This document shows positions 16,930-27,200 of a stretch of 64,000 nt of DNA, one piece after another (positions within the stretch are counted from its first letter, which is position 1; every line of letters begins with the position of its first letter). The stretch comes from Pseudomonadota bacterium (GTDB lineage Bacteria; Pseudomonadota; Alphaproteobacteria; Acetobacterales; Acetobacteraceae), in the NCBI GenBank assembly GCA_021845985.1, contig JAJZES010000005.1, forward strand, positions 1 through 64,000, written 5' to 3'. The translations under genes and the position numbers were made by a program. The notes under the pieces are model-generated. The model saw only the letters and a list, made by a program, of their open reading frames with translations. It did no database searches and was not told where the DNA came from.

Positions 16930-18012
16930 ATGGCGGCGAAGGACAGGAAGAAGAAAGAGGGCGTCACCATCATCCGCCGGCAGGAGGTGGTGGCGGGCGG
17001 CCATCACGGCGGCGCCTGGAAGGTCGCCTACGCCGATTTCGTCACCGCGATGATGGCGTTCTTTCTGCTGATGTGGCTGATCAACGCCACCACCGAGGCG
17101 CAGCGCCGGGGGCTGGCGGATTATTTCGCGCCGATGAACGCGATGTCGCGGGCCACCTCCGGCAGCGGCCAGCCGTTCGGCGGCCACACCCCCTATGACG
17201 ACGGCGCGCTGGTCTCCGACAAGGGGGCGCAGGCGGTGGTCGCCGGGCAGACCACCACGCCGCAGGAGGATCAGCCGGAAACCGACAAGCCCAACCCGGC
17301 CAGCGCCGCCGCCGCCGCCCCGGCGGACGGCGCCGACGCCGCCGGCAATGCCGCCGCGCCGGTGGACGCACAGGGCGAGCATGCCCCCGGCGGCGGCGTC
17401 GCCGCCCGCCCGGCGGCGACGCCGACGCGGGCCGAGTTCCTCGCCAATGCCGGCGCTGGCACCCATCCCCAACCCGACCTGCACGCCACCGCGACCGCCG
17501 ATCTGCGCGCCGAACTGGTGCGGCGCGAACAGGCGACGCTGGCCGGTGCGGCGCAGCAAATCCGCGACGCCGTCGCCGGCGACCCCGAACTGGCCGCGCT
17601 CGCCCATCAGCTTGCCATCGACCTGACGCCGGAGGGGCTGCGCATCCAGTTGCTCGACCAGGACCATCAGCCGATGTTCGCCTCCGGCTCGGCCGAGCCG
17701 AACGAGCGGGCACGGCTGCTGTTGCAGAAGATCGCCCCGGTGCTGGCGCGGCTGCCGCAGGCCATTGCCATCACCGGCCATACCGACGGCACGCCCTATG
17801 CCGGCAGCGGACGCAGCAACTGGGACCTGTCGAGCGACCGCGCCACCGCGACGCGCCGGCTGCTCGCCGCCGACGGGCTGGCCGAGACGCGGTTTCGCGA
17901 GGTCAGCGGCCATGCCGACCGCGATCTGCTGCTGCCCGCCGACCCGCGCGCCGCGGCCAACCGGCGCATCGCCATTCTGGTGATGGCCTCGGCGACCCCG
18001 CTGCCGAAATGA
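16930..18012 (+). CDS. motB: Flagellar motor stator protein MotB
   Basis: The 360-residue protein has a short basic N-terminus and one transmembrane helix at about 36-55 (YADFVTAMMAFFLLMWLINA). It contains the proton-carrying aspartate, D36. A long Ala/Pro-rich linker (about 70-180) leads to an OmpA-like peptidoglycan-binding domain (ITGHTDGTPY, NWDLSSDRATATRRLL, VSGHADRDLL, NRRIAILVM). MotB anchors the stator to the cell wall and, with MotA, conducts ions. The stop overlaps the motA start in ATGA, so translation is coupled. The order motB before motA is the reverse of the usual one. Confidence 0.95.
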   Translation: MAAKDRKKKEGVTIIRRQEVVAGGHHGGAWKVAYADFVTAMMAFFLLMWLINATTEAQRRGLADYFAPMNAMSRATSGSGQPFGGHTPYDDGALVSDKGAQAVVAGQTTTPQEDQPETDKPNPASAAAAAPADGADAAGNAAAPVDAQGEHAPGGGVAARPAATPTRAEFLANAGAGTHPQPDLHATATADLRAELVRREQATLAGAAQQIRDAVAGDPELAALAHQLAIDLTPEGLRIQLLDQDHQPMFASGSAEPNERARLLLQKIAPVLARLPQAIAITGHTDGTPYAGSGRSNWDLSSDRATATRRLLAADGLAETRFREVSGHADRDLLLPADPRAAANRRIAILVMASATPLPK

Positions 18013-18872
18013 ACATCCTCGGCGGTCTGGCCTTTCTGTTCGCCTGCGTGTTCGGCAGCTACCTCGCCTCGGGCGGCAATCTGGCGCCGCTGATCGAGGC
18101 GGTGCCGTTCGAGATGATGTCGATTGGCGGCGCCGCCATCGGCACCTTCATCATGGCCAACAGCATGCACGACGTGAAACACACGCTCGGCGGCTTCGGC
18201 AAGGCGATGAAGGGATCGGTGTTCAAGAAGGCCGATTATATCGAGATGCTCAGCCTGCTGTTCTTCCTCGTCCGGCTCGCCAGCACCAAGGGGGCGATGG
18301 CGCTGGAGCCGCACATCGAAAAGCCGGAGGACAGTCCGGCGTTTCAGAAGTTTCCGAAAATCCTCAAGAACCATCACGCCAGCGGGCTGATCTGCGACTA
18401 TCTGCGGATGGTCGGGATGAATGCCGACGACCCGAACCAGATCGAGGACGTGATGGCGCGGGAGCTGAAGAAATCGCTGACCGAGGAGCTGCACGGCGCC
18501 CACGCGCTGCAATCGATGGCCGACGGGCTGCCGGCGCTCGGCATCGTCGCCGCCGTGCTCGGCGTCATCAAGACGATGTCGCACATCAACGAGCCGCCGG
18601 CGGTGCTCGGGGCGATGATCGGCGGCGCGCTGACCGGCACCTTTCTCGGCGTGCTGCTGGCCTATGGCATGGTCGGCCCGATCGCCGGGCGGCTCGGCGG
18701 CGTGGTCGAGGAGGAGGCGAAGTTTCTCGAAGTGATCCGCGCCGTGCTGGTGGCGCATCTGCACGGCAACGCGCCGCAGGTCAGCGTCGAGACCGGGCGC
18801 AAGATGGCGCCGACGCAGCACATGCCGAGTTTCCAGGAACTGGAGACGGCGCTGCAGGCGCTGCAGATCTGA
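18009..18872 (+). CDS. motA: Flagellar motor stator protein MotA
   Basis: The 287-residue inner-membrane protein has four helices: two near the N-terminus (ILGGLAFLFACVFGSYLA, MMSIGGAAIGTFIMA) and two after the cytoplasmic loop (GLPALGIVAAVLGVIKTM with the conserved proline, and GALTGTFLGVLLAYGMVGPIA). The charged cytoplasmic loop that contacts FliG lies between. Together with MotB it forms the torque-generating stator. It is translationally coupled to motB, and its stop is 12 bases from the convergent SPOR gene. No other flagellar or chemotaxis-motor gene is nearby. Confidence 0.95.
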   Translation: MNILGGLAFLFACVFGSYLASGGNLAPLIEAVPFEMMSIGGAAIGTFIMANSMHDVKHTLGGFGKAMKGSVFKKADYIEMLSLLFFLVRLASTKGAMALEPHIEKPEDSPAFQKFPKILKNHHASGLICDYLRMVGMNADDPNQIEDVMARELKKSLTEELHGAHALQSMADGLPALGIVAAVLGVIKTMSHINEPPAVLGAMIGGALTGTFLGVLLAYGMVGPIAGRLGGVVEEEAKFLEVIRAVLVAHLHGNAPQVSVETGRKMAPTQHMPSFQELETALQALQI

Positions 18873-18884
18873 CCCGCCGGCGGA

Positions 18885-19682
18885 TCAGAAACTCGCCACC
18901 GAGCAGCCGCCGCCTTTGGCCTTGACGCGGGCGCAGAATTGTTCGGCCTGTGCCACATCGGTAAAGCCGCCGGTGCGCACCCGCCAGAACACCTTGCCGG
19001 CATGCTCGATGCGGGAAAACGCCGGCGCGTGGCCGCCCAGCAGATCGCCGTATTTGTGCGACAGGCGTTGCCATTCGGATTTTGCCGCGGTCTCGGAATC
19101 GACCGCGGCGAGCTGCACCAGCGAGGCGCTGGCGGGCCTGCGTTCCATGCTGAGCGGCGACGGCGGCGGATGGGCGACGCTGGCCACGGATTCGGTCTTG
19201 CCGGCGGCCGGGGCGGGCGGCGGCGGCGCCAGCGGCCTTGGTTCGGCGGCGGCGGCGACGGCTTTCGGCGGCGCGGCCGGTGGCGGCGCGGCGGTGTCGG
19301 CGGCGTGTTCTTCGGCCTTCAGCGCCTGCGGCGCCGGTGTCTCGGGCGGCGGCGCCATCGCCGCCTTGGCGTCCGTCTCGCCGGACAGGATCGATTCGTT
19401 GGCGCCGTCCACCTGCAGGCCGCCCGGATTGGCCGGCTTGACGCGCAGCGGCCGGCTGTCGGCCTCGATCACCGGCACGCCGGCGTGCCGGTGACCGGAC
19501 ACCGACCACACGCCGATCAGCAGCAGCAGCGCCCCGCCGATGACGCCGGCGAAGATCGCCAGCCGCCGCGTCGCCGGGTCCATCGCGCCGGGCGCCGAGC
19601 GCGGCGCCACCCGCCACGCCGGCGCCATCGCCGGCATCGGGATGTCCATGTCCGGCGCCGCCGGTTCGTTCCGTGCTTTCAC
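18885..19682 (-). CDS. SPOR domain cell-division/envelope protein
   Basis: The 265-residue protein has a cytoplasmic N-terminus, one membrane helix (LAIFAGVIGGALLLLIGVW, about 43-61), a long Ala/Pro-rich periplasmic linker and a C-terminal SPOR domain. The domain holds SLVQLAAVDSETAAKSEWQRL and WRVRTGGFTDVAQAEQFCARVKAKGGGC. SPOR domains bind denuded glycan strands at division sites. The GTG start at 19682 overlaps the argS stop (GTGA), so the gene is translationally coupled to argS. In many Rhodospirillales nagZ and scpAB come next. Here the operon ends and convergent motA follows. Confidence 0.85.
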   Translation of the reverse strand: MKARNEPAAPDMDIPMPAMAPAWRVAPRSAPGAMDPATRRLAIFAGVIGGALLLLIGVWSVSGHRHAGVPVIEADSRPLRVKPANPGGLQVDGANESILSGETDAKAAMAPPPETPAPQALKAEEHAADTAAPPPAAPPKAVAAAAEPRPLAPPPPAPAAGKTESVASVAHPPPSPLSMERRPASASLVQLAAVDSETAAKSEWQRLSHKYGDLLGGHAPAFSRIEHAGKVFWRVRTGGFTDVAQAEQFCARVKAKGGGCSVASF

Positions 19683-21454
19683 CGCATCTCCTCGACGGGG
19701 TCCACCCCCATCACCCCCAGCCCGGAGCGGATGACGATGGCGGTTGCGGCGACCAGCGCCAGCCGCGCCCGCGTTTCCACGGGTCGCTCGGCCTGCAGGA
19801 AGCGCAGTGCAGCATCGTCCTTGCCCCGGTTCCACAGCATATGAAAGTCACCTGCCAAATCATAGAGAAAAAACGCGATTCTGTGGGGTTCGTGGGCCAG
19901 CGCGGCGGCTTCGACGAGGCGGGGCCAGTCGGCCAGCCGGCGGATCAGCGCCAGTTCCGCCGGGTGCTCCAGCGTCTCCAGCGGCGCCTCGGCCAGCGCC
20001 GCGTGGGCGGTCGCCGCCGCCCCCGCCTGCTCGGCCGCGGCGCGCAGCACGCTGCGGCAGCGGGCATGCGCGTATTGCACGTAGAACACCGGATTGTCGC
20101 GCGTCTGTGCCACCGCCAGGGCGATGTCGAACTCCATCTGGGCGTCGGATTTGCGCGTCAGCATGGTGAAGCGCACGGCATCGCGGCCGACCTCGTCGAG
20201 CAGGTCGCGCAGGGTGATGTAGGTGCCGGCGCGCTTGGACATGCGCACCGGCGCGCCGTCCTTGAGCACATGCACGATCTGGCACAGCACGACATCGAGC
20301 CGGCCGCCGAGCGCCGTCACCGCCGCCTGCATGCGCGGCACATAGCCGCCGTGATCGGCGCCCCAGACGTCGATCATCGTCGCCGCGCCGCGCCGCAGCT
20401 TGTCGGCGTGGTAGCCGATGTCGTTGGCGAAATAGGTGTTGCTGCCGTCGGATTTGCGCAGCGGCCGATCGACGTCGTCGCCGAACCGGGTGGCGCGGAA
20501 CAGCGTCTGCCGGCGCGGTTCCCAGTCGTCCGGCAACTTGCCGCGCGGCGGCTCCAGCACCCCGTCATAGACCAGATCCTGCGCCGCCAGCCGGGCGATG
20601 GTGGCATCGGCCACCCCCGCCTCGACCAGCGCGCGTTCGGAGGTGAACACGTCCGGCCGCACGTTGAGCAGCGCCAGATCCTCGCGGATGCCCGCCATCA
20701 TCATGGCCACCGCGGTATCGCGCACGGTGGTCAGCCACAGCGCCGGATCGGCGACGCTGATGCCCGGTCCGGCGAGTGCGGCGCCATGCTCTGCCGCCAG
20801 CGCGGCGCCGGCCGCGACCAGATAGTCGCCGCGATATTGCAGCCCGCCCGGCACCGCGGCGGCAAACGCCGCCTCGTCGAGCGGCGTGCCCAGCGCCTGC
20901 AGGTAGCGCCAGTAGGCGGCCCAGGCCAGCGCCGCGACCTGCGCCCCGGCATCGTTGATGTAGTATTCCTTGGTCACCGCATAGCCGGCCTTGGCCAGCA
21001 GATTGGCCAGCGCGTCGCCGACCACGGCGCCGCGGCAATGGCCGACATGCATCGGCCCGGTCGGATTGGCCGAGACATATTCGACGTTGGCCGGCTGCCC
21101 GGCGCCGATGTCGCTGCTGCCGAAGCTTTCTTCGGCGCGCAGGATTGCGCCGATCTCGCCGCGCAGCGCGGCCGGATGCAGGCGCAGATTGACGAAGCCG
21201 GGACCGGCCGCCGCGGCGCTGTCGATCAGCCGGCCCGGCAGCGCCGCCGCCAGCGCCGCCGCCAGCTCGCGCGGGTTGCGCCCGGCCGGCTTGGCCGCGA
21301 CCAGGGCGGCATTGGTCGCCGCGTCGCCATGCGCCGCATCGCGCGGCGGCGTCACCTCGACACGCGCCGCCACCGCTTCCGGCAGGTCCGGCACCGTGGC
21401 GCGCAGCGCCTCCAGCACGCGGACGCGCAGGGCGGCGAAAATATTGTGCGGCAT
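19679..21454 (-). CDS. argS: Arginyl-tRNA synthetase
   Basis: The 591-residue class I synthetase attaches arginine to tRNA-Arg. The Arg-tRNA-synt N domain covers about 1-90. The catalytic core has the HIGH-type motif HVGH in NPTGPMHVGHCRG and the weak KMSKS equivalent MSKRAG, as usual for ArgRS. The C-terminal DALR anticodon-binding domain (YVQYAHARCRSVLR through FLYDLAGDFHMLWNRG) ends with VEEMR. GAGGA lies upstream of ATG 21454. The gene is the middle one of dgt-argS-SPOR. Confidence 0.97.
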   Translation of the reverse strand: MPHNIFAALRVRVLEALRATVPDLPEAVAARVEVTPPRDAAHGDAATNAALVAAKPAGRNPRELAAALAAALPGRLIDSAAAAGPGFVNLRLHPAALRGEIGAILRAEESFGSSDIGAGQPANVEYVSANPTGPMHVGHCRGAVVGDALANLLAKAGYAVTKEYYINDAGAQVAALAWAAYWRYLQALGTPLDEAAFAAAVPGGLQYRGDYLVAAGAALAAEHGAALAGPGISVADPALWLTTVRDTAVAMMMAGIREDLALLNVRPDVFTSERALVEAGVADATIARLAAQDLVYDGVLEPPRGKLPDDWEPRRQTLFRATRFGDDVDRPLRKSDGSNTYFANDIGYHADKLRRGAATMIDVWGADHGGYVPRMQAAVTALGGRLDVVLCQIVHVLKDGAPVRMSKRAGTYITLRDLLDEVGRDAVRFTMLTRKSDAQMEFDIALAVAQTRDNPVFYVQYAHARCRSVLRAAAEQAGAAATAHAALAEAPLETLEHPAELALIRRLADWPRLVEAAALAHEPHRIAFFLYDLAGDFHMLWNRGKDDAALRFLQAERPVETRARLALVAATAIVIRSGLGVMGVDPVEEMR

Positions 21455-21549
21455 GGCGTCTGTCCTCGGGTCGTTAGCACTCCCCGTGCCGGCCTCGCCG
21501 GTGAGGCGGCGCGCGGCCGGGGGGAGGGGATGGGCGGCTCAGTCGGCGG

Positions 21550-22701
21550 TCATCCGGCGACCGCGAGATCGGTCAGCCGGATATATTCATCCCGAGCGAA
21601 GCGGTCGGTCATGCCGTCGATATAGTCGGCGACGGTCAGCGCCGCGCGCTGCGTCCCCGGCTCGCCGGCGCGTCCGCGCCAGTCATCGGGCAGCAGCGTG
21701 GTGTCGCTGTGCAGCAGGGTAAACAGCGCCGCGGTCAGCCGCCGCGCCTTCGCCGTCATGCGGTTGACCCGCCAGTGGCGGTACATGCGGGCGAACAGGA
21801 ACTCCTTGATCGCCAGATTGCTCTGCGCCATCTCCGGGCTGAACGCCACCACCGGCTGCCTGGCCGCGCGGATCGCATCGGCGTCGGCCGGGGCGAGGGC
21901 GGCGAGGCGGCGGCGCGTCTCCTCCACCAGATCGACGATCAGCGCGTTGATCACCCGGCGGATGGTTTCATGGCGCAGCCGCGGCGGCGGCACGTCGAGG
22001 CTGGCCCGCGCCGCCTCGGCCAGCGCCGCGCCGACCACCGGCAGGCGGGCCAGATCGGCCGGGCTGAACAGCGCGGCGCGCCAGCCGTCGTCGAGATCAT
22101 GGGAATGATAGGCGATGTCGTCGGCCAGCGCCGCCACCTGTGCCTCGGCCGACGGGAAGCTGGTCAGTATCAGCCCGTGCCGCGCGTCGTATTCGGCGAC
22201 ATAGGCGGGCGGCTTGCGCAGCGGCCCGTTGTGCTTGGCCAGCCCCTCCAGCGTCTCCCAGGTCAGGTTCAGCCCGTCGAAGGCGGCGTAGCGGCCTTCC
22301 AGCAGCGTCACCACGCGCAGGCTCTGGGCATTGTGGTCGAAGCCGCCGAACGGCTTCATCGCCGTCGCCAGCGCCTCCTCCCCGGCATGGCCGAACGGCG
22401 GATGGCCGAGATCATGCGCCAGCGCCAGCGCCTCGGTCAGATCCTCGTCGAGATCGAGTTCGCGGGCGACCGAGCGGGCGATCTGCGCCACCTCGATGCT
22501 GTGGGTCAGCCGGGTGCGGAAGAAATCGCCCTCGTGGTTGACGAATACCTGCGTCTTGTATTGCAGCTTGCGGAAGGCCGAGCTGTGGATGATGCGGTCG
22601 CGGTCGCGCTGCCAGGGGCTGCGCGTCCTGCTTTCCGGCTCCGGGTGCAGCCGGCCGCGGGAGGTTTCCGGCTGCACGGCCCAGGTTGCGCGCGTGGACA
22701 C
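21550..22701 (-). CDS. dgt: Deoxyguanosinetriphosphate triphosphohydrolase-like protein
   Basis: The 383-residue HD-domain enzyme of the dGTPase family, type 2 (short form), hydrolyses dNTPs to nucleosides and triphosphate. The signature N-terminus is SPWQRDRDRIIHSSAFRKL. The metal site comprises RLTHSIEVAQIAR and ALAHDLGHPPFGHAGE, and DDIAYHSHD supplies the last aspartate. The start is GTG at 22701. The gene is divergent from the ErpA-like gene across 83 bases, an arrangement well known in alphaproteobacteria, and leads the operon with argS. Confidence 0.93.
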   Translation of the reverse strand: MSTRATWAVQPETSRGRLHPEPESRTRSPWQRDRDRIIHSSAFRKLQYKTQVFVNHEGDFFRTRLTHSIEVAQIARSVARELDLDEDLTEALALAHDLGHPPFGHAGEEALATAMKPFGGFDHNAQSLRVVTLLEGRYAAFDGLNLTWETLEGLAKHNGPLRKPPAYVAEYDARHGLILTSFPSAEAQVAALADDIAYHSHDLDDGWRAALFSPADLARLPVVGAALAEAARASLDVPPPRLRHETIRRVINALIVDLVEETRRRLAALAPADADAIRAARQPVVAFSPEMAQSNLAIKEFLFARMYRHWRVNRMTAKARRLTAALFTLLHSDTTLLPDDWRGRAGEPGTQRAALTVADYIDGMTDRFARDEYIRLTDLAVAG

Positions 22702-22784
22702 CGGCGCGGCTTACAGGATCGCGTCCAGGGCAGCAATCCAGAGGCGGGGCTTCAATCGGGCGCGGGCGCGCCTATGTATGGGCA

Positions 22785-23111
22785 ATGACCGCTGCCCCCT
22801 TCCGGCTGACCGACCGCGCCGCCGCGCGCATCGCCGAATTGGCGCCGGGCGCCGCCGCCCTGCGGGTCGCCGTGCTGGCCGGCGGCTGCAGCGGGTTTCA
22901 GTACCGGTTCGAACTCGACGGCGCCGCCACCGCCGATGACATGGTGGTCGAACAGGGCGGCGCCCGCGTGCTGATCGACCCCGGCAGTCTCGATCTGCTG
23001 GCCGGGGCGGAGCTCGACTATACCGATGAATTGATGGGCAGCCATTTCGCCGTGCGCAACCCGAACGCGAAATCGGCCTGCGGCTGTGGGACGAGTTTTT
23101 CGCCGGACTGA
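22785..23111 (+). CDS. erpA: A-type iron-sulfur carrier (HesB/IscA/ErpA family)
   Basis: The 108-residue protein has the three cysteines of A-type carriers: one in GGCSGFQY and two in SACGCGTSF near the C-terminus. It receives Fe-S clusters and delivers them to apo-proteins. The start MTAAPFRLTDRAAARIAEL is chosen over an upstream in-frame ATG at 22686 that would overlap the divergent dgt gene. The position next to dgt supports ErpA over IscA. The exact subtype is inference. Confidence 0.85.
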   Translation: MTAAPFRLTDRAAARIAELAPGAAALRVAVLAGGCSGFQYRFELDGAATADDMVVEQGGARVLIDPGSLDLLAGAELDYTDELMGSHFAVRNPNAKSACGCGTSFSPD

Positions 23112-23223
23112 CCCTGACGCGCCCTGCCGCGGCGCGACCCTTCCCGCCGGCCGGGGCGGGATCGTATGACGCAATATGCCTCTGTCCCGCGTCTGGAGAG
23201 GCCAGGGGTCGGGGCCGCGCCGC

Positions 23224-23988
23224 ATGAAAATCGCCACCTGGAACGTCAACTCGATCCGCCAGCGCGACGCGCATGTGCGGCGCTGGCTCGACCGCGTCCA
23301 GCCCGATCTGCTGATGCTGCAGGAGATCAAGTGCGAAACCGCCGTCTTCCCCGGTTTTCTCGATGTCGGCTATCGCGCCGAGGCGGTCGGCCAGAAGGCC
23401 TATAACGGCGTCGCTCTGCTCTCCAGGGTGCCGTTCGAGGTGACGCATCGCGCGCTTCCCGGCCTGCCGGCGGAGGATGCGCAGGCGCGCTATCTGGAGG
23501 TGCGGGCGCTCGGCATCACTCTGATCGGGATTTATCTGCCGAACGGCAATTCCGGCGGTGCCGCCGGCCTCGCCTACAAGCTCGCCTGGATGGACCGGCT
23601 GGCGGCCCGCGCCGCGGCGCTGCTGGAGCGTGACGAAGCGTTTGCCATCATCGGCGACTTCAACGTCTGTCCGACCGACGCCGACCTCGCCGCCGGTGCG
23701 CTGCCGGCCGATGACGCGCTGGTGCATCCCGCGGTGCGCGCGCGGTTTCGCCTGCTGCTGTGGCAGGGGCTGACCGATGCGGTGCGGGCGCTGCATCCGG
23801 TCGGCCAGCTGTGGACCTTCTGGGACTATCAGGCCGGCGCCTGGCCGCGCGACCAGGGTCTGCGCATCGACCACGCGCTGCTGTCGCCGACGCTGGCCGA
23901 ACGCCTCGCCGCGGCGCTGCCCGACCGGCGCGAGCGCGGCGCCGAGCAGCCATCCGATCATGTCCCGGTGCTGATCGAACTGCGATGA
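23224..23988 (+). CDS. xthA: Exodeoxyribonuclease III
   Basis: The 254-residue AP endonuclease/3'-5' exonuclease belongs to the exonuclease-endonuclease-phosphatase fold. MKIATWNVNSIRQR carries the first Asn. LLMLQEIKCE holds the metal-binding Glu, IYLPNG the catalytic Tyr and IIGDFNVCPTDAD the Asp/Asn pair. LRIDHALLS and QPSDHVPVLIEL complete the active site with the terminal Asp-His. It acts in base-excision repair. The gene follows erpA by 112 bases and is the last gene before a 222-base gap. Confidence 0.95.
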   Translation: MKIATWNVNSIRQRDAHVRRWLDRVQPDLLMLQEIKCETAVFPGFLDVGYRAEAVGQKAYNGVALLSRVPFEVTHRALPGLPAEDAQARYLEVRALGITLIGIYLPNGNSGGAAGLAYKLAWMDRLAARAAALLERDEAFAIIGDFNVCPTDADLAAGALPADDALVHPAVRARFRLLLWQGLTDAVRALHPVGQLWTFWDYQAGAWPRDQGLRIDHALLSPTLAERLAAALPDRRERGAEQPSDHVPVLIELR

Positions 23989-24210
23989 GCCGGCATGGCA
24001 ACGCCAAGGTCGCCTCCGGCCGGGTGATTTTTGCCGGCGCCGTGGATCGGCGGCGTAGCGTGACCAGAAGCGCGCTTGCGCATTTGTCGGCACGGCGGGA
24101 CACAGGCAGGGCGCCGGATGGCAAGCTGTGTCATGATGATGATTGTCCGGCCGCCGGAGTGACGTTTTATGACTTGCCGACGGTCGGCCTGTGGGGAATG
24201 AGTTGAGCTG

Positions 24211-27200
24211 ATGGCAGCCGATCCCGACGACGCGGAAGACGCCCCCCCGGTCAACCGGCCGGAGGGCGGGGCTATCGTCGGCATCGGCTCCTCGGCCGGC
24301 GGCATCGACGCGCTGCGGCGGCTGTTGCCGCTGCTGCCGGAGGGACCGCGGCTGTCCTATATCGTGGTTCAGCATCTCGATCCGGTGCATCACAGCATCC
24401 TGCCGGAGATGCTCGGGCGCACCACCCGGCTGCCGGTGTTCACCATCGAGGATGGGATGGAGGTGGCCGAGGGCGCCATCTATGTCATCCCGCCGAACTG
24501 CGTGCTGACCATCGCCGGCCGCCGGTTGCGCGTCCACAGCCCGGCGCCGCCGCGCAATCTGCGCGCGCCGATCGACGCCTTCCTCATCTCGCTGGCCGAG
24601 CAGCACGGGCCACACGCCGCCTGCGTCATTCTCTCCGGTACCGGCACCGACGGCACCCGCGGGCTGCGCGCGATCAAGGCGCATGGCGGGCTGGCGCTGG
24701 CGCAGGCGGAGGCGGCCTATGACGGCATGATGCGCAGCGCCCTCGCCACCGGGCTGGTCGATTTCGTGCTGCCGCTGGAGCAGATTTCGGCCCGGCTGAC
24801 GATGCATTTTGCCCATTTCACCGGGCTGGAGCCGCGTCTCGGCGCCGACGGGCTGCCGACCGACTATCTGAGCCAGATCACCACCTTGCTGCGCGCCCGC
24901 ACCGGCCACGACTTCAAGGACTACAAGCATAAAACCATGGTGCGCCGGGTGCAGCGGCGGATGCAGAAGCTGCAGGTGCAGGAGGTGCCGGCCTTCATCG
25001 AGCAGCTGCGCCGCGATCCGCGCGAACTCGACGCCTTGCTGCAGGAGCTGCTGATCAGCGTCACCGGATTTTTTCGCGACCCGCTGGCCTTCGCGGTGCT
25101 GGAGCGCGAGGTGATCGTGCGGCTGTTCGAGCACAAGGGGCCGGAAGATTCGCTGCGCGTCTGGGTGCCCGGCTGTGCCACCGGCGAGGAGGCCTATTCG
25201 ATCGGCATGCTGCTGCGCGAGCATATGCCGAAATCCGGCCGCGGCCCGAAGCTGCAGATTTTCGCCAGCGACATCGACCAGACGGCGCTGGCGACGGCGC
25301 GTCAGGGCCGCTACCCGGCCTCGATCGCCGATGATCTGTCGGCCGAGCGCCTGCGCAGCCACTTCGTGCATGAGGACGGCAGCTACCGTGTGGTCGGCGA
25401 CCTGCGCGAGATCTGCCTGTTCTCGGCGCACAATCTGCTGCGTGATGCGCCGTTCTCCCGGCTCGACCTGATTTCCTGTCGCAATCTGCTGATCTACCTG
25501 AACGCCGACCTGCAGAACCGGCTGATCCCGCTGTTCCACTACGCGCTGCGCGAGGGCGGCGCGCTGTTCCTCGGCTCCTCCGAGAGCGCCTCGCGCCATA
25601 CCCGCCTGTTCACCCCGATCGACAAACAGGCGCGCATTTTCCGCCGCCGCGCCCAGACCGAGCGGCGGCTGCCGCAGTTTCCGCTGTCGACGCCGGGGCC
25701 GTTTCCGACGCGGGGGGCGTTCCTGCCGCGCACCGGGCCACCCGACCTGACCATTCCCGTGCTCGCCGAACGGCTGCTGCTCGAACACTACGCGCCCATT
25801 CATGTGGTGATTGCCGGCGATGGCGAGTTGGTGCATGCCTCGGCGCGCACTGGCCGGTTTCTCGAATTGCCGGCCGGCGCGCCGGTGCACAACATCCTCG
25901 AACTGGTGCGCCCCGGTCTGCGGCCCGACCTGCGCGCGGCGCTGCGGCGGGCGATCGACACTGGCCTGCCGGCGGCGCAGACCAATCTGATAATTGCCAC
26001 CGACACCGGCCAGCAGGCGATCGACCTGTTCGTGCATCCGCTGCGGCACGGTGGCCCCGACGAGCCGCTGCTGATGGTGGTGTTCCGGGAACTCGGCAGC
26101 GTCCAGCCGCAGGGCAGCGTCAGCGCCGCGGCGGGGGTGGGCGATGCCGCCGCCGCCGGCATTCGCCACCTCGAAGCCGAACTGCGCAGCACCCGCGAGC
26201 GGCTGCAGGCGACCATGGAGGAGCTGGAATCCTCCAGCGAGGAGCTGAAATCCTCCAACGAAGAACTGACCTCGATGAACGAGGAGATGCAATCCGCCAA
26301 CGAGGAGCTGGAAACCTCGCGCGAGGAGCTGCAATCAATCAACGAAGAGCTGCAAACGGTCAATTCCGAACTCGGCATGCGGGTCGATGAACTCAGCCGC
26401 GCCAACAGCGACATGGCCAACCTGCTGGAGAGCACGCAGATTGCCACGCTGTTTCTCGATCAGAATCTGTGCGTCAAGAGCTTCACCCCGGCGGCCAAGG
26501 AAGTGTTCCACCTCGTCGAGAGCGATGCCGGCCGCCAGATCAGCCATGTCCGCGCCCGCTTCGTGCCCGACCGGGTGCAGGAGGATGCCGAGCAGGTGCT
26601 GCGCTCGCTCGCCGTCGTCGAGCGTCAGGTCAACAGCACCGGGACCGATCAGCGCTTCGTCATGCGCGTGCTGCCCTATCGCACCATCGACAACCTGGTC
26701 GATGGCGTGGTCATCACCTTCACCGATATCGCCCGTATCAGCGCCGCCGAGGCGCGCATCAGCCAACTGGCGCACGACCTGCGCAACCGCATCGAGAGCC
26801 TGGAGACCCTGCTCGATCTGGTGCCCGCCGGCATCTTCATCACCGAGGACCGCAACGCCGAGCATGTGCAGGTCAACCGCCGCGGTGCCCGGCTGATCGG
26901 CATGGCGGAAAATCAGCGCGGGCTGGGGCCGGTCGAATCGCCGCTGCGGCTGCGTGTTGACGGCGTCGAAATACCGCCCGACGAGCATCCGCTGCGCCGC
27001 GCGGCGCGCAGCGGCCGGCAATTGCTCAATGTCGAGGCCCGGACGCTGCGCCCGGACGGCAGCGACGTGCATGTCATCATCTCGGCGACGCCGTTGTTCA
27101 CCGACGCCGCCGAGGCGCGCGGCGCCATCGCGGTGGTGGTGGACATCTCCGACCGCAAGCAGGCAGAGGCGCACCGGCAGATGCTGCTGCACGAATTGCA

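Noticed and set aside
22711-26334. 1207-residue minus ORF antisense to erpA, xthA and the kinase
   Set aside because: Composition is Gln/Arg/His-rich as expected for an antisense read of high-GC genes, and every part opposes a recognised gene.
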